This document shows, in pieces, positions 8,525-16,300 of a stretch of DNA of 64,000 nucleotides (its first letter is position 1; each line of letters begins with the position of its first letter). The translations under genes were made by a program, and so were the position numbers. Source of the DNA: Bacteroidales bacterium (GTDB taxonomy: Bacteria > Bacteroidota > Bacteroidia > Bacteroidales > Marinilabiliaceae); NCBI GenBank assembly GCA_024401355.1, contig JAKSLF010000010.1, positions 24,548 to 88,547 of the forward strand, given 5' to 3'. The notes below the pieces were generated by a model. The model made no database searches. It had not been told where the DNA came from and saw only the letters and a list, made by a program, of their open reading frames with translations.

Positions 8525-9106
8525 ATGACAAACAAGGCTTTACTCTTTGTCATTTCATCTCTTCTATATATATCTTCTGTTTCCATTGTATCTGCACAAA
8601 ACAAATATGCACGCGATGAAAATGGACAATGGACAGTATCTATTGGCGACGATCTCCCATCATTTGAATACATCACACTTACAGGCGACACACTTGACAG
8701 CGATTTTCTCAGAGGACAAGTCTGCATCATTGAATTTGTAGCCTCATGGTGCCCTTTTGGCAAAGGACAAATGAAAGCCATGGAAGACCTCATCTGGCGC
8801 AAATATGTAGTCAAAAAGAAACGAGGATATAGTAACGACCTAACCATCCTAGGATTTACAGAGGATTTTCCTCAAGACACAGCCCAATTTCGCAACCTCA
8901 TAAAAGAAAAAGGCATCTCCTACCCTTTCGCATTTGATACTGACGAACGAGTCTTCACGCAATTTGTCACATCCAAGGCATCCGTCACGCGACTAATTAT
9001 TGTAGACAGAGACGGAAAAATCATTGCCCTCGAAGACGAATTCTACAGAGATACCTTCAGACGCACACACCACACAATTAAAAAATTGCTCAAACACAAA
9101 AAATAG
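8525..9106 (+). CDS. Exported thioredoxin-like (TlpA/AhpC-type) protein with a single active-site cysteine
   Basis: A 193-residue protein with a signal peptide (cleavage after VSIVSAQ). The core reads like a TlpA/ResA thioredoxin fold: DLPSFEYITLTGDTLDSDFL, then VCIIEFVASWCPFGKGQM, and a later RLIIVDRDGKIIALE strand pair. The redox motif is altered: Trp-Cys-Pro-Phe-Gly replaces the usual Trp-Cys-x-x-Cys, so Cys-76 is alone and a normal disulphide exchange cycle is impossible. Such a protein could be a monothiol oxidoreductase, a peroxiredoxin-like enzyme or a thiol-binding factor acting in the periplasm. It lies 14 bases behind the LytTR regulator and is presumably co-expressed with it. The fold call is good; the reaction is unknown. 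Confidence 0.75.
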   Translation: MTNKALLFVISSLLYISSVSIVSAQNKYARDENGQWTVSIGDDLPSFEYITLTGDTLDSDFLRGQVCIIEFVASWCPFGKGQMKAMEDLIWRKYVVKKKRGYSNDLTILGFTEDFPQDTAQFRNLIKEKGISYPFAFDTDERVFTQFVTSKASVTRLIIVDRDGKIIALEDEFYRDTFRRTHHTIKKLLKHKK

Positions 9107-9208
9107 GTTACCGCAGAAATAGGTCTATATACCGAAAACACAAGAAAAGTTAGCAATAAACTGATAAAAAAAGAGTGCAACTAGCATATAAATAACAAAG
9201 TGTTTTTA

Positions 9209-9216
9209 TAACTTTG
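9209..9216 (+). promoter_or_regulatory. Predicted -7 element before the LysE-type gene
   Basis: TAACTTTG matches TAnnTTTG, 60 bases before the ATG at 9276. No exact -33 TTTG is seen. Confidence 0.5.
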
Positions 9217-9275
9217 CATTTGGAAGTAAAAAACTTAAAATTCATCAATAACGACTATCGTCGGCAAAAGTACAA

Positions 9276-9974
9276 ATGGACGTAATAGGATTAGCAACAC
9301 ATTTTGGTCAGGGCATATCGATTGGCTTCATAGCATCGATTCCTCTTGGTCCTATTGGTGTCATGTGCATCCAGCGTACTCTCAACAAAGGACGACGTTC
9401 CGGTTTTGTCAGCGGCTTAGGTGCCGCCACTTCCGACCTCATCTATGCTCTTATCGCAGGATTCTCCGTATCTTTCATTATGGATTTTGTCACCGAACAG
9501 CAGAAACTACTCTCTATAATTGGAGCTGTTGTACTCCTCTGTATCGGACTTAAGATATATCTGTCAAACCCAATCAACGAAATGCGTCGCAGACAGCATC
9601 AGGAAATGCTTCTCAAGCAAGTCGAAGAACAGGTTCCACAGATAAGCCGCAAAAAGAGTTCTGGACTTATATCCGACTATTTCTCAACTCTTTTCCTCAC
9701 CATTACCAACCCATTAGCCATCGTCCTGTTTCTTGGTGCATTCAGTCTCGTCGGTGGCGAGAAGACCATATTTACACAGATATTCCTACTCGGTGGAGTA
9801 TTCATAGGCGCTTCGGCATGGTGGCTAACACTTACACTTCTCGTAGGATTATTCCGCAAGAAGCTCACACTCAAACGCCTCTACTACATAAACAAAGTGG
9901 CTGGCGGTGTAATCATCTTCCTTGTAATGAGTGCTCTCTTCATCGAATTCGTGAAGGAGATTATTCTCAAATAA
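9276..9974 (+). CDS. LysE family amino-acid exporter
   Basis: A 232-residue inner-membrane protein of the LysE/RhtB superfamily, which exports amino acids or related small molecules. It has about six hydrophobic segments and the family N-terminus FIASIPLGPIGVMCIQRTLNKGRRSGFVSGLGAATSD, recognisable in pieces (GPIGVMCIQRTL, GLGAATSD). A hydrophilic stretch near residues 100-128 (rich in Arg, Gln and Lys) separates the two halves. The substrate cannot be predicted. It is a single gene with its own promoter and is convergent with the thioesterase gene, whose stop codon is 15 bases away. Confidence 0.85.
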   Translation: MDVIGLATHFGQGISIGFIASIPLGPIGVMCIQRTLNKGRRSGFVSGLGAATSDLIYALIAGFSVSFIMDFVTEQQKLLSIIGAVVLLCIGLKIYLSNPINEMRRRQHQEMLLKQVEEQVPQISRKKSSGLISDYFSTLFLTITNPLAIVLFLGAFSLVGGEKTIFTQIFLLGGVFIGASAWWLTLTLLVGLFRKKLTLKRLYYINKVAGGVIIFLVMSALFIEFVKEIILK

Positions 9975-9989
9975 ATCCTTTATTATCTC

Positions 9990-10397
9990 TTATTCAAAAT
10001 AAGGAGCAACTTTTGCCTTTATAGCGTCAGGCATCTTCATTGGCCTGTTCCTTGTCATGTCAATGAAAGCAAGTGTTGTGTAACCATCGACAAGGAGTTC
10101 TCCTTCTTCGTTGTGAATCTGATAGTCAAACCTTATTTTTACACCAGGAAGCTCTTTTACCGTTGTTGTAACGGTTATGAGATCATCATAACGAGCTGGA
10201 CGTTTATAGTTTATATGAAGGTCTACCAGAGGCAACATCACATTGTTCTTTTCCATTTCGTCATAGGTCATGCCTATCTCCCTGAACATCTCTGTTCGTC
10301 CCACTTCAAAATATACAGCATAGTTTGAATGGTATACCACTCCCATCTTGTCTGTATCAGCATATCTGACTCGTATATCAGTCTTAGTCTCTATCAT
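9990..10397 (-). CDS. Acyl-CoA thioesterase, YbgC/4HBT family
   Basis: A 135-residue single hot-dog-fold protein. The active-site motif TDKMGVVYHSNY near residues 15-26 is that of YbgC and 4-hydroxybenzoyl-CoA thioesterase, with Asp-16 as the catalytic acid. It hydrolyses acyl-CoA thioesters in the cytoplasm; the natural chain length is not evident. The gene begins 12 bases after the stop of the SDR gene, so the two form an operon. This suggests a shared acyl or lipid-related role, but that is inference. Confidence 0.88.
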   Translation of the reverse strand: MIETKTDIRVRYADTDKMGVVYHSNYAVYFEVGRTEMFREIGMTYDEMEKNNVMLPLVDLHINYKRPARYDDLITVTTTVKELPGVKIRFDYQIHNEEGELLVDGYTTLAFIDMTRNRPMKMPDAIKAKVAPYFE

Positions 10398-10409
10398 GAT
10401 ATATGGTTT

Positions 10410-11222
10410 TTATTGTTTCTGCTCGAATTCTTTTCTCATCTTACTATTAGCAAGTCTATCAACAAGCGATGGACACCACTTATTTAGGAACACGGCAAGT
10501 TTACCCTCAATCAGCGTAAGTACTTTTTCGCGAGTTCCTCGGCATATTCCTTTTCTGATTTCGCAAGCAACCTTTTCCGCCGACATCATCTTGCCCTCAT
10601 TTCTTGGAGATTCGCCTTGTTCGCTACCATCTGCAGTCAATGCTTTGTAGCGTATATTAGAAGCCGTAAAGCCTGGCGCTATAACAAACACCTTCAAACC
10701 AGAATGCAGATACTCTGTACGTATGGTATCAAGAAATCCTCTCATAGCATATTTAGAGGCAGAATAACCAGTTCTCCATGGCAGTCCAAGATACCCTGCA
10801 ACAGATGTTACTCCGACTATTGTTCCCTTAGATTTCAAAAGATATGGCAAAGCTGCTTTTGTCGAATAGACCGTTCCCCAGAAATTGACATCCATCAGCT
10901 TGTGCATCACGTCAAGGTCAAGTTCCGAAAATGATGCACGCATTGATATGCCTGCATTGTTGACAAGCACGTCAACACGCCCAAAGTAAGCAACGGTTTC
11001 CTCGACCATACGGCGGCACTGATCGACATCAGTCACATCAGTCGGAACCACAAGTGTACGACGACCCGAAGGGTCAACTTCATCCGCTATATCACACAAA
11101 GCCTGTTCACTTCGCGACGCAAGGGTCACCAACGCACCATGTTTCACAAGATCCAGGGCACAAGCTCGTCCAATGCCAGACGATGCTCCAGTAACTATGA
11201 CTACTTTGTCTTTTATATCCAT
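10410..11222 (-). CDS. Short-chain dehydrogenase/reductase (SDR)
   Basis: A 270-residue NAD(P)-dependent oxidoreductase of the classical SDR family. The cofactor motif TGASSGIG is at residues 11-18, NNAG near 88-91, and the catalytic Ser-140, Tyr-153 and Lys-157 (YSASK) are all present. A positively charged C-terminus follows the catalytic domain, with a somewhat hydrophobic segment near residues 245-260, which may give membrane contact. The substrate is not predictable. It heads a two-gene operon with the downstream thioesterase, and it is separated from aroC upstream by a terminator. Confidence 0.9.
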   Translation of the reverse strand: MDIKDKVVIVTGASSGIGRACALDLVKHGALVTLASRSEQALCDIADEVDPSGRRTLVVPTDVTDVDQCRRMVEETVAYFGRVDVLVNNAGISMRASFSELDLDVMHKLMDVNFWGTVYSTKAALPYLLKSKGTIVGVTSVAGYLGLPWRTGYSASKYAMRGFLDTIRTEYLHSGLKVFVIAPGFTASNIRYKALTADGSEQGESPRNEGKMMSAEKVACEIRKGICRGTREKVLTLIEGKLAVFLNKWCPSLVDRLANSKMRKEFEQKQ

Positions 11223-11230
11223 CTATTGAA

Positions 11231-11272
11231 ATAAAACAGGGGATTTTCACTCCTATCGAAGAGAAAATCCCC
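11231..11272 (-). terminator. Intrinsic terminator of aroC
   Basis: Read on the minus strand, GGGGATTTTC (11272-11263) pairs perfectly with GAAAATCCCC (11248-11239) and is followed by TGTTTTATTTC. It lies between the aroC stop and the SDR start. Confidence 0.8.
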
Positions 11273-11284
11273 TTTATGCTTATA

Positions 11285-12358
11285 TCATCTTACAGCCTTG
11301 TCCATCAAAATGGAATCCGCTACGACCATCGCAGCCATTGCCTCTACAATTGGCACAGCACGAGGCACAACACATGGGTCATGTCGACCTTTGACAGTCG
11401 TTTTCACTTCCTGATGGAGTGAATTAACTGTATCCTGTTCCATGAGGATTGTCGCAGTAGGCTTGAATGCAACATTGAAATAAATATCTTCACCATTAGA
11501 GAGACCGCCTTGTATACCACCCGAATAGTTTGTTCGGGTTCGTACTCGGTCGCCATCCATATAGAACACGTCATTATGTTGCGAACCACGCATAGATACA
11601 CCAGCAAAGCCTGAACCATATTCAAAGCCTTTGACAGCATTGATTGACAGCATTGCATGAGCAAGCAAAGCCTGGAGTTTGTCAAAACATGGTTCTCCAA
11701 GCCCAACAGGACAGCCACTTATCACACACGTTATCACGCCACCAATAGAGTCCTTCGCCATGCGTACCGACTCTATTTCAGCTATCATCTTCTCGGCCAT
11801 TGCCTGATCTGGACAACGAACAATATTATCCTCTGCCGAATCAATGTCAAGCTGTGTATATGGTGTATCAAGAACAATTGACCCGACCTGGCGTGTATAC
11901 GCCTTGACAGTTATGCCATATTCTCTAAGGAATATCTTCGCCAAAGCTCCGCCAACAACGCGAGAGATTGTTTCACGGGCAGATGTACGACCACCTCCAC
12001 GATGATCTCGTATGCCATATTTAGTATGGAAAGTATAGTCTGCATGCGATGGTCGGAACGTATCAACAATATTGTCATAGTCTGACGAATGCTGATTCTC
12101 GTTTTCTACCATGAAACCTATCGGAGTACCAGTCGACTTGCCGTTGAATATTCCACTGAGGAGTCTCACGCGGTCCTTCTCATCACGAGGAGTTGTTATC
12201 TTCGACTGTCCAGGACGTCGACGATTGAGTTCCTTCTGTATTTCCTCTACATCAACAACGAGTCCTGGCGCCATGCCATCAACAACTCCGCCGACAGCTT
12301 CACCATGCGATTCACCAAAGGTGGACAAGCGGAAGAGTGTTCCAAACGTACTGCTCAT
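11285..12358 (-). CDS. aroC: Chorismate synthase
   Basis: Makes chorismate from 5-enolpyruvylshikimate-3-phosphate, the last step of the shikimate pathway; FMN-dependent and cytoplasmic. The 357-residue protein has the family signatures: [15 protein letters not shown] near residue 14, the Arg-rich [11 protein letters not shown] near residue 49, [13 protein letters not shown] near residue 120 and [12 protein letters not shown] in the second half. Length is normal. No other shikimate gene lies beside it. It follows the SlyD-like FKBP gene by 53 bases on the same strand, so read-through from the promoter at 13034 is possible. It ends at an intrinsic terminator. Confidence 0.97.
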   Translation of the reverse strand: MSSTFGTLFRLSTFGESHGEAVGGVVDGMAPGLVVDVEEIQKELNRRRPGQSKITTPRDEKDRVRLLSGIFNGKSTGTPIGFMVENENQHSSDYDNIVDTFRPSHADYTFHTKYGIRDHRGGGRTSARETISRVVGGALAKIFLREYGITVKAYTRQVGSIVLDTPYTQLDIDSAEDNIVRCPDQAMAEKMIAEIESVRMAKDSIGGVITCVISGCPVGLGEPCFDKLQALLAHAMLSINAVKGFEYGSGFAGVSMRGSQHNDVFYMDGDRVRTRTNYSGGIQGGLSNGEDIYFNVAFKPTATILMEQDTVNSLHQEVKTTVKGRHDPCVVPRAVPIVEAMAAMVVADSILMDKAVR

Positions 12359-12411
12359 TTTTGTCTCTCTTTATCGTTATTTCTCTCTAACACATCTCTA
12401 TTCGACCATAA

Positions 12412-13002
12412 TTAGTGGCAACAGCCTCCTTCGCCGCAACCGCCACCGCAGCCACAATCACCTTCACTACCATTGCCACCACAGCCACCAGAGCAGCCTC
12501 CGCCACCACAGCCACCACAACGATGAACTGGATGAAGCTCCTCTTCTGTAGCTTCTCTAACTTCAAGCACCTCACCAGCGAAGTATAAACTTTCGCCAGC
12601 AAGAGGATGGTTGAAGTCCATATTGATAGAGTCTTCATTGATTGCCTTAATAACACCATCAAGACGAACGCCGCCTTCGCCCATCATAGGCACATGACGA
12701 CCGATCTGCAAAAGATCTTGACGCAATTCGCCATTCACCTTGAACACATCAATTGGCACATCGACAACAGCATCCTTATCATACTCGCCGTATGCTTCTT
12801 CTGGAGTAAGTGAAAACTCGAATTTATCTCCTGTCTGCAGACCCTTGATGCCCTGCTCAAACATCTTGAGCATAAAGCCCGATCCGAAGACAAAATTAAA
12901 TGGTCGCTCAGCAGTAACCTTTTCAACCAAAGGTCCGTTTGCTGTGCCTTCTGTGCGTAGCTCGTATGTGAGCGAAACGTATGCGTCCTTCTGTATTTTC
13001 AT
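12412..13002 (-). CDS. slyD: SlyD-like FKBP peptidyl-prolyl isomerase with Cys/His/Gly-rich tail
   Basis: A 196-residue protein of the SlyD type: an FKBP domain with an inserted chaperone flap, starting with VSLTYELRTEGTANGPLVE and including FVFGSGFMLKMFEQGIKGLQ in pieces. Residues 157-196 are a metal-binding tail made almost entirely of Gly, Cys and His, with nine cysteines and three histidines. SlyD of E. coli uses such a tail to bind nickel for hydrogenase maturation; here the tail is richer in Cys than in His, suggesting thiol-preferring metals. Cytoplasmic. It has its own promoter just upstream, and aroC follows 53 bases later. Confidence 0.92.
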   Translation of the reverse strand: MKIQKDAYVSLTYELRTEGTANGPLVEKVTAERPFNFVFGSGFMLKMFEQGIKGLQTGDKFEFSLTPEEAYGEYDKDAVVDVPIDVFKVNGELRQDLLQIGRHVPMMGEGGVRLDGVIKAINEDSINMDFNHPLAGESLYFAGEVLEVREATEEELHPVHRCGGCGGGGCSGGCGGNGSEGDCGCGGGCGEGGCCH

Positions 13003-13033
13003 TGGAGGAAGTTGTTGTTTTTAATTGAATATG

Positions 13034-13041
13034 CAAATATA
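13034..13041 (-). promoter_or_regulatory. Predicted -7 element of the slyD-like gene
   Basis: On the minus strand this reads TATATTTG, an exact match to TAnnTTTG, 31 bases before the ATG. It sits between the ogt stop codon and the slyD-like start. Confidence 0.6.
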
Positions 13042-13066
13042 GTAATTTTATTTATATTCTTTTCAT

Positions 13067-13531
13067 TCAACTCAACACTATCTTGCCTCCCATTTCTATC
13101 TCTAGCAATCTCCTCTTCACTTCAATCCCGCCACCATAACCACCAATCTTGCCTCCTGACGCCACTACTCTATGACATGGCACAACAATCGCTATCGGAT
13201 TCCTATGGTTCGCCATTCCTACCGCCCTCATGGCATTCGGACTGCCTATCATTCTTGCCTCTTCTGCGTATGTCACGGTCTTGCCATAGCCTATTTTCAT
13301 CAAGGCTTCCCAGCATTTTTTCTGAAAGTCAGTTCCGTCCATCTTTATTGGCAAGTCGAACTGCGTTCTTTGTCCTTCAAAGTATTCTTCAAGTTGCTCT
13401 ATGGTTCTCCTGGCAACTTCCGAACATCCACTTTCACAATGCAATGACGAAAACGAAAGGCACCGTAAAGTGCCTTCGTCTGTTCCTATATATAAACGTC
13501 CAACCGGACTATCATATATTGTTTCTACCAT
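13067..13531 (-). CDS. ogt: Methylated-DNA--protein-cysteine S-methyltransferase
   Basis: Suicide DNA repair enzyme that moves the methyl group from O6-methylguanine to its own cysteine. The 154-residue protein carries the signature IVVPCHRVVA with acceptor Cys-119, preceded by the helix-turn-helix segment RAVGMANHRNP, and an N-terminal RNase H-like domain. Length is normal for single-domain Ogt; no AdaA domain is fused. It begins 13 bases after the GH127 stop codon and has no visible promoter, so it appears to sit at the end of the arabinofuranosidase transcript. That pairing has no evident functional logic. Confidence 0.94.
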   Translation of the reverse strand: MVETIYDSPVGRLYIGTDEGTLRCLSFSSLHCESGCSEVARRTIEQLEEYFEGQRTQFDLPIKMDGTDFQKKCWEALMKIGYGKTVTYAEEARMIGSPNAMRAVGMANHRNPIAIVVPCHRVVASGGKIGGYGGGIEVKRRLLEIEMGGKIVLS

Positions 13532-13544
13532 GTGTTTCCGATTA

Positions 13545-15932
13545 TCATTTCTTTATCAGTCTCACTTCGTATATTTCACCTATCTGCTTTCTCTCCTTCG
13601 CCACAAACTTCACTCTCACCTGACTCTTGCCAGCAAGAAGTTCTGCAGGTATCTCATATACTTCATACTTGAATTCCGAAATGCGATATTTACCGGTATT
13701 GTTAACCGACTTCACAACAGTATCATCTATCAGTATATCAAACTCATGGCTCTTCCATTCACCTACACCCCAATATTTTATGCGTAGACTAAGGTCCGAA
13801 ATACCCTGTGTCTGCATGAGATATGAGAAGTAATGTCCGTCAGAAGCATCACGCCAGAAGCAGTCGTTTGTGTTTCCTGTATACGACTGATCTGTTTCCA
13901 TCTTATGGTCAGTCTCTGGCTGCTGTTCACCTGGCTGCACCTTGTCAACGGTACGAGCCTCAAGTTCCTGACGCTCTCGCTCCTGCTGAGCAAGGTTATC
14001 AAGATAGCCCTTGTAGTTTTTCTCCGACAATGCAAGCCAGTACATCATGTAACGCGAGTCATGTATCTCAAAGAATGGCTGAATCTCATTGTCTATAGGA
14101 TTCTCCATCTTTGTCGCAAGAGTAAAATGGAGCGGCTTACCTTCTATCGGGTTGAGCTGCGATGCTATAGATTCGATATTGTCATTAATAAGGATAGGAG
14201 CCTTATCTACAGGAAGTTTCTTACCACCAGCATACTGACCGAAACGGCTATCATCGGCAACAAGATGTGCTAGGTCTTCAGTTCCTGTCTTCATACCGAG
14301 CATGATTGGTCCATGCATAAGTGCAATGTACTGAGGTTCGTTAGGCAGATATTTAATTGCATTATGCATTGGGAACGTCACTTCGACAACATCACCCTTC
14401 TTCCATTTGCGGTCGATGCATACGTATGACGATGGTCCGCTGACGAGAGCAACAGGCTGACCATTGACAGTCACCTTGAACTGTCCTGGGCTGACCCATC
14501 CAGGATAACGCACCATGAGTTTCATCGAGCCTTTACCCTCCGCAATTGTTATGCGGCTTGTCTCACCGTATGGGAACTCAGTACTCTGACGCACCTTGAT
14601 ACCCTTTTCACGCCAGTTGAGTTCCGAAGCGACAAACAGGTTGACGAATAGAGCATCGTTTACCTTAGTATATATAAACTGTCCATACTTACCATGGTTC
14701 TCCATACCCGTGCCGACACAACACCACATCGCTTCGTTTGGCGCAGAATAGTTTCTGTAATGACGAGGACGTGCTGGTGTAAAATAGACGTATCCACCAT
14801 GCTCCGGATGCTGAGTCGAAAGGATGTGGTTAAAAGTAGCGAGCTCGTAATAGTCTGCATATCGTGCTTCAGGATTGCGACGATGAAGATCCTCTGTAAG
14901 CTTGAGCATATTGTTCGTATTGCAGCTTTCTGGACCATCAATGTCATTGATAAAGTCCATACATGCATCTTTGCTTGGGAAGTGTTCACGACGGCTATCA
15001 CCTCCAAAAGCGAGTGACCTCTCACCTGTCACGATATCCCAGAAGAAGTCGCTGGCGACATGATATGTCTCGTCACCCGTAAGCTCAGAAATGCGCTCAA
15101 AGCCAATAACCTTAGGCACCTGTGTGTTAGCATGCATATTATCAAGACAATCCTGACGCTGAGACATCGGTGTGAAGAGTCTCTTGTGAGAGAACCTTTT
15201 TGCGCAGTCAATATATTTCTTCTCACCCGTTATGGCATATGCATCGGCAAGCACTTCGTTCATTCCGCCATGCTCGTTCGACAGCATCTGCTCCATCTGC
15301 TCGTCAGAAAGTGCTGCAGTAAGTTCCACAGCCCAGTCCGAGAACTGCAAGAAGAGTTTCTTTGCCTGTTCATTGCCACAATATAGCCATGCGTCACGCA
15401 AACCAGCATACATCTTATGAAGGTTATAGAATGGTGCCCACGAACCAAAGTAAACACCGAAATCACCTTTCTTGAAATTACTCCATATATTGGCACTATT
15501 TGGCATGCCGCCTATGTAGTTGCGTCCCCATTGCGGATTGTTCTTGATGTTAGCATCTGCACACTCCTGAAGTTCGCTGATGATATATTCCATTCTCTTG
15601 CGACACTCTTCATTACCAGTAGCCGCATTTATTGCCATAGCTGTGAGATAATGACCGCCGACATGTCCGTCAAGACCATCCCAGTTCGGATAAGCCTTCG
15701 CCTTAGGCTGCAGTCCAGCCTCTTTGCGATATGGTGCAAGAAGCCTGTCACAGTCATACTGCAACAATGTCTTTATATTCAAGTCACGCGCCTTCTTCAA
15801 TGGTCCATCAAGAAGAGTGACGTCACCTAGTGGAAACTCATCAGCATACAGTTTGTCCTGAGCTTGAGCATTCTGCGAAACAGTCATAGCCATCGCACAA
15901 GCCGCAAAACCATAAATTATTGAATATCTCAT
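13545..15932 (-). CDS. GH127/GH146-type beta-L-arabinofuranosidase (DUF1680)
   Basis: A 795-residue exported hydrolase with signal peptide (cleavage after NAQAQ). It has the (alpha/alpha)6 catalytic domain of the DUF1680 family. The residues that bind zinc and act in catalysis in HypBA1 are recognisable: Glu-335 and Cys-337 in GPESCNTNNML, and Cys-404 and Cys-405 in MWCCVGTGMENH; the acid/base is probably Glu-316 in RREHF. Beta-sandwich domains follow, and residues about 680-795 form an extra C-terminal domain (near YTGNTNDCFWRD), separated by a Glu/Gln-rich linker. It should release L-arabinofuranose from plant arabinan or arabinoxylan in the periplasm. It is divergent from the xylanase-esterase gene across 368 bases and is followed by ogt. 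Confidence 0.9.
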   Translation of the reverse strand: MRYSIIYGFAACAMAMTVSQNAQAQDKLYADEFPLGDVTLLDGPLKKARDLNIKTLLQYDCDRLLAPYRKEAGLQPKAKAYPNWDGLDGHVGGHYLTAMAINAATGNEECRKRMEYIISELQECADANIKNNPQWGRNYIGGMPNSANIWSNFKKGDFGVYFGSWAPFYNLHKMYAGLRDAWLYCGNEQAKKLFLQFSDWAVELTAALSDEQMEQMLSNEHGGMNEVLADAYAITGEKKYIDCAKRFSHKRLFTPMSQRQDCLDNMHANTQVPKVIGFERISELTGDETYHVASDFFWDIVTGERSLAFGGDSRREHFPSKDACMDFINDIDGPESCNTNNMLKLTEDLHRRNPEARYADYYELATFNHILSTQHPEHGGYVYFTPARPRHYRNYSAPNEAMWCCVGTGMENHGKYGQFIYTKVNDALFVNLFVASELNWREKGIKVRQSTEFPYGETSRITIAEGKGSMKLMVRYPGWVSPGQFKVTVNGQPVALVSGPSSYVCIDRKWKKGDVVEVTFPMHNAIKYLPNEPQYIALMHGPIMLGMKTGTEDLAHLVADDSRFGQYAGGKKLPVDKAPILINDNIESIASQLNPIEGKPLHFTLATKMENPIDNEIQPFFEIHDSRYMMYWLALSEKNYKGYLDNLAQQERERQELEARTVDKVQPGEQQPETDHKMETDQSYTGNTNDCFWRDASDGHYFSYLMQTQGISDLSLRIKYWGVGEWKSHEFDILIDDTVVKSVNNTGKYRISEFKYEVYEIPAELLAGKSQVRVKFVAKERKQIGEIYEVRLIKK

Positions 15933-15954
15933 GTGGTATTTTATTATTTTTTTG

Positions 15955-15989
15955 CAAAACTATAAAAAATAAAACAATTGAAACACAAA
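15955..15989 (-). promoter_or_regulatory. Predicted promoter of the GH127 gene
   Basis: On the minus strand TAGTTTTG (15962-15955) matches TAnnTTTG about 22 bases before the ATG; a TTTG at 15989-15986 lies 23 bases further up, a slightly long spacing. Confidence 0.5.
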
Positions 15990-16300
15990 AAAAGATACAC
16001 GCAACTACCATGATGTTACAACTATAGTTTTTGCTTTAGGTATACATATATATAAATGGTTTCCACCAGAAAACCTTTACCGTTAAAGGCTCCATAGACA
16101 AAAAATCCCACATGATTGCTCAAAATGTCCTACATCGCACTACATTTATTGAAATACAAGCAAGAATATAGCATTTACCAAAAAAAAAGAAAAAAACTTA
16201 TTGAATTCTCTAAATGGTTTCCTAATTTTGCAAAGCTGACTCAACAATGGCAGCATTTGATTAAAATTAATTAATAAATAACGTCCAATCATACTGGAAC
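15963..16300. other. Divergent control region with a repeated 12-bp motif
   Basis: This AT-rich region without genes separates the GH127 gene and the xylanase-esterase gene. The 12-mer TAAATGGTTTCC occurs twice in the same orientation, at 16053-16064 and 16211-16222. The second copy directly abuts the TAATTTTG promoter element of the plus-strand gene, the position expected of an activator or repressor site. No open frame of note is present. Confidence 0.5.
16223..16230 (+). promoter_or_regulatory. Predicted -7 element of the xylanase-esterase gene
   Basis: TAATTTTG matches TAnnTTTG and is followed by a leader of about 65 bases before the ATG. It directly follows the second TAAATGGTTTCC repeat. 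Confidence 0.5.

Noticed and set aside
12412-12531. Cys/Gly-rich tail of the FKBP considered as a metallothionein fusion
   Set aside because: Such tails are a normal feature of SlyD proteins, so no fusion need be assumed.
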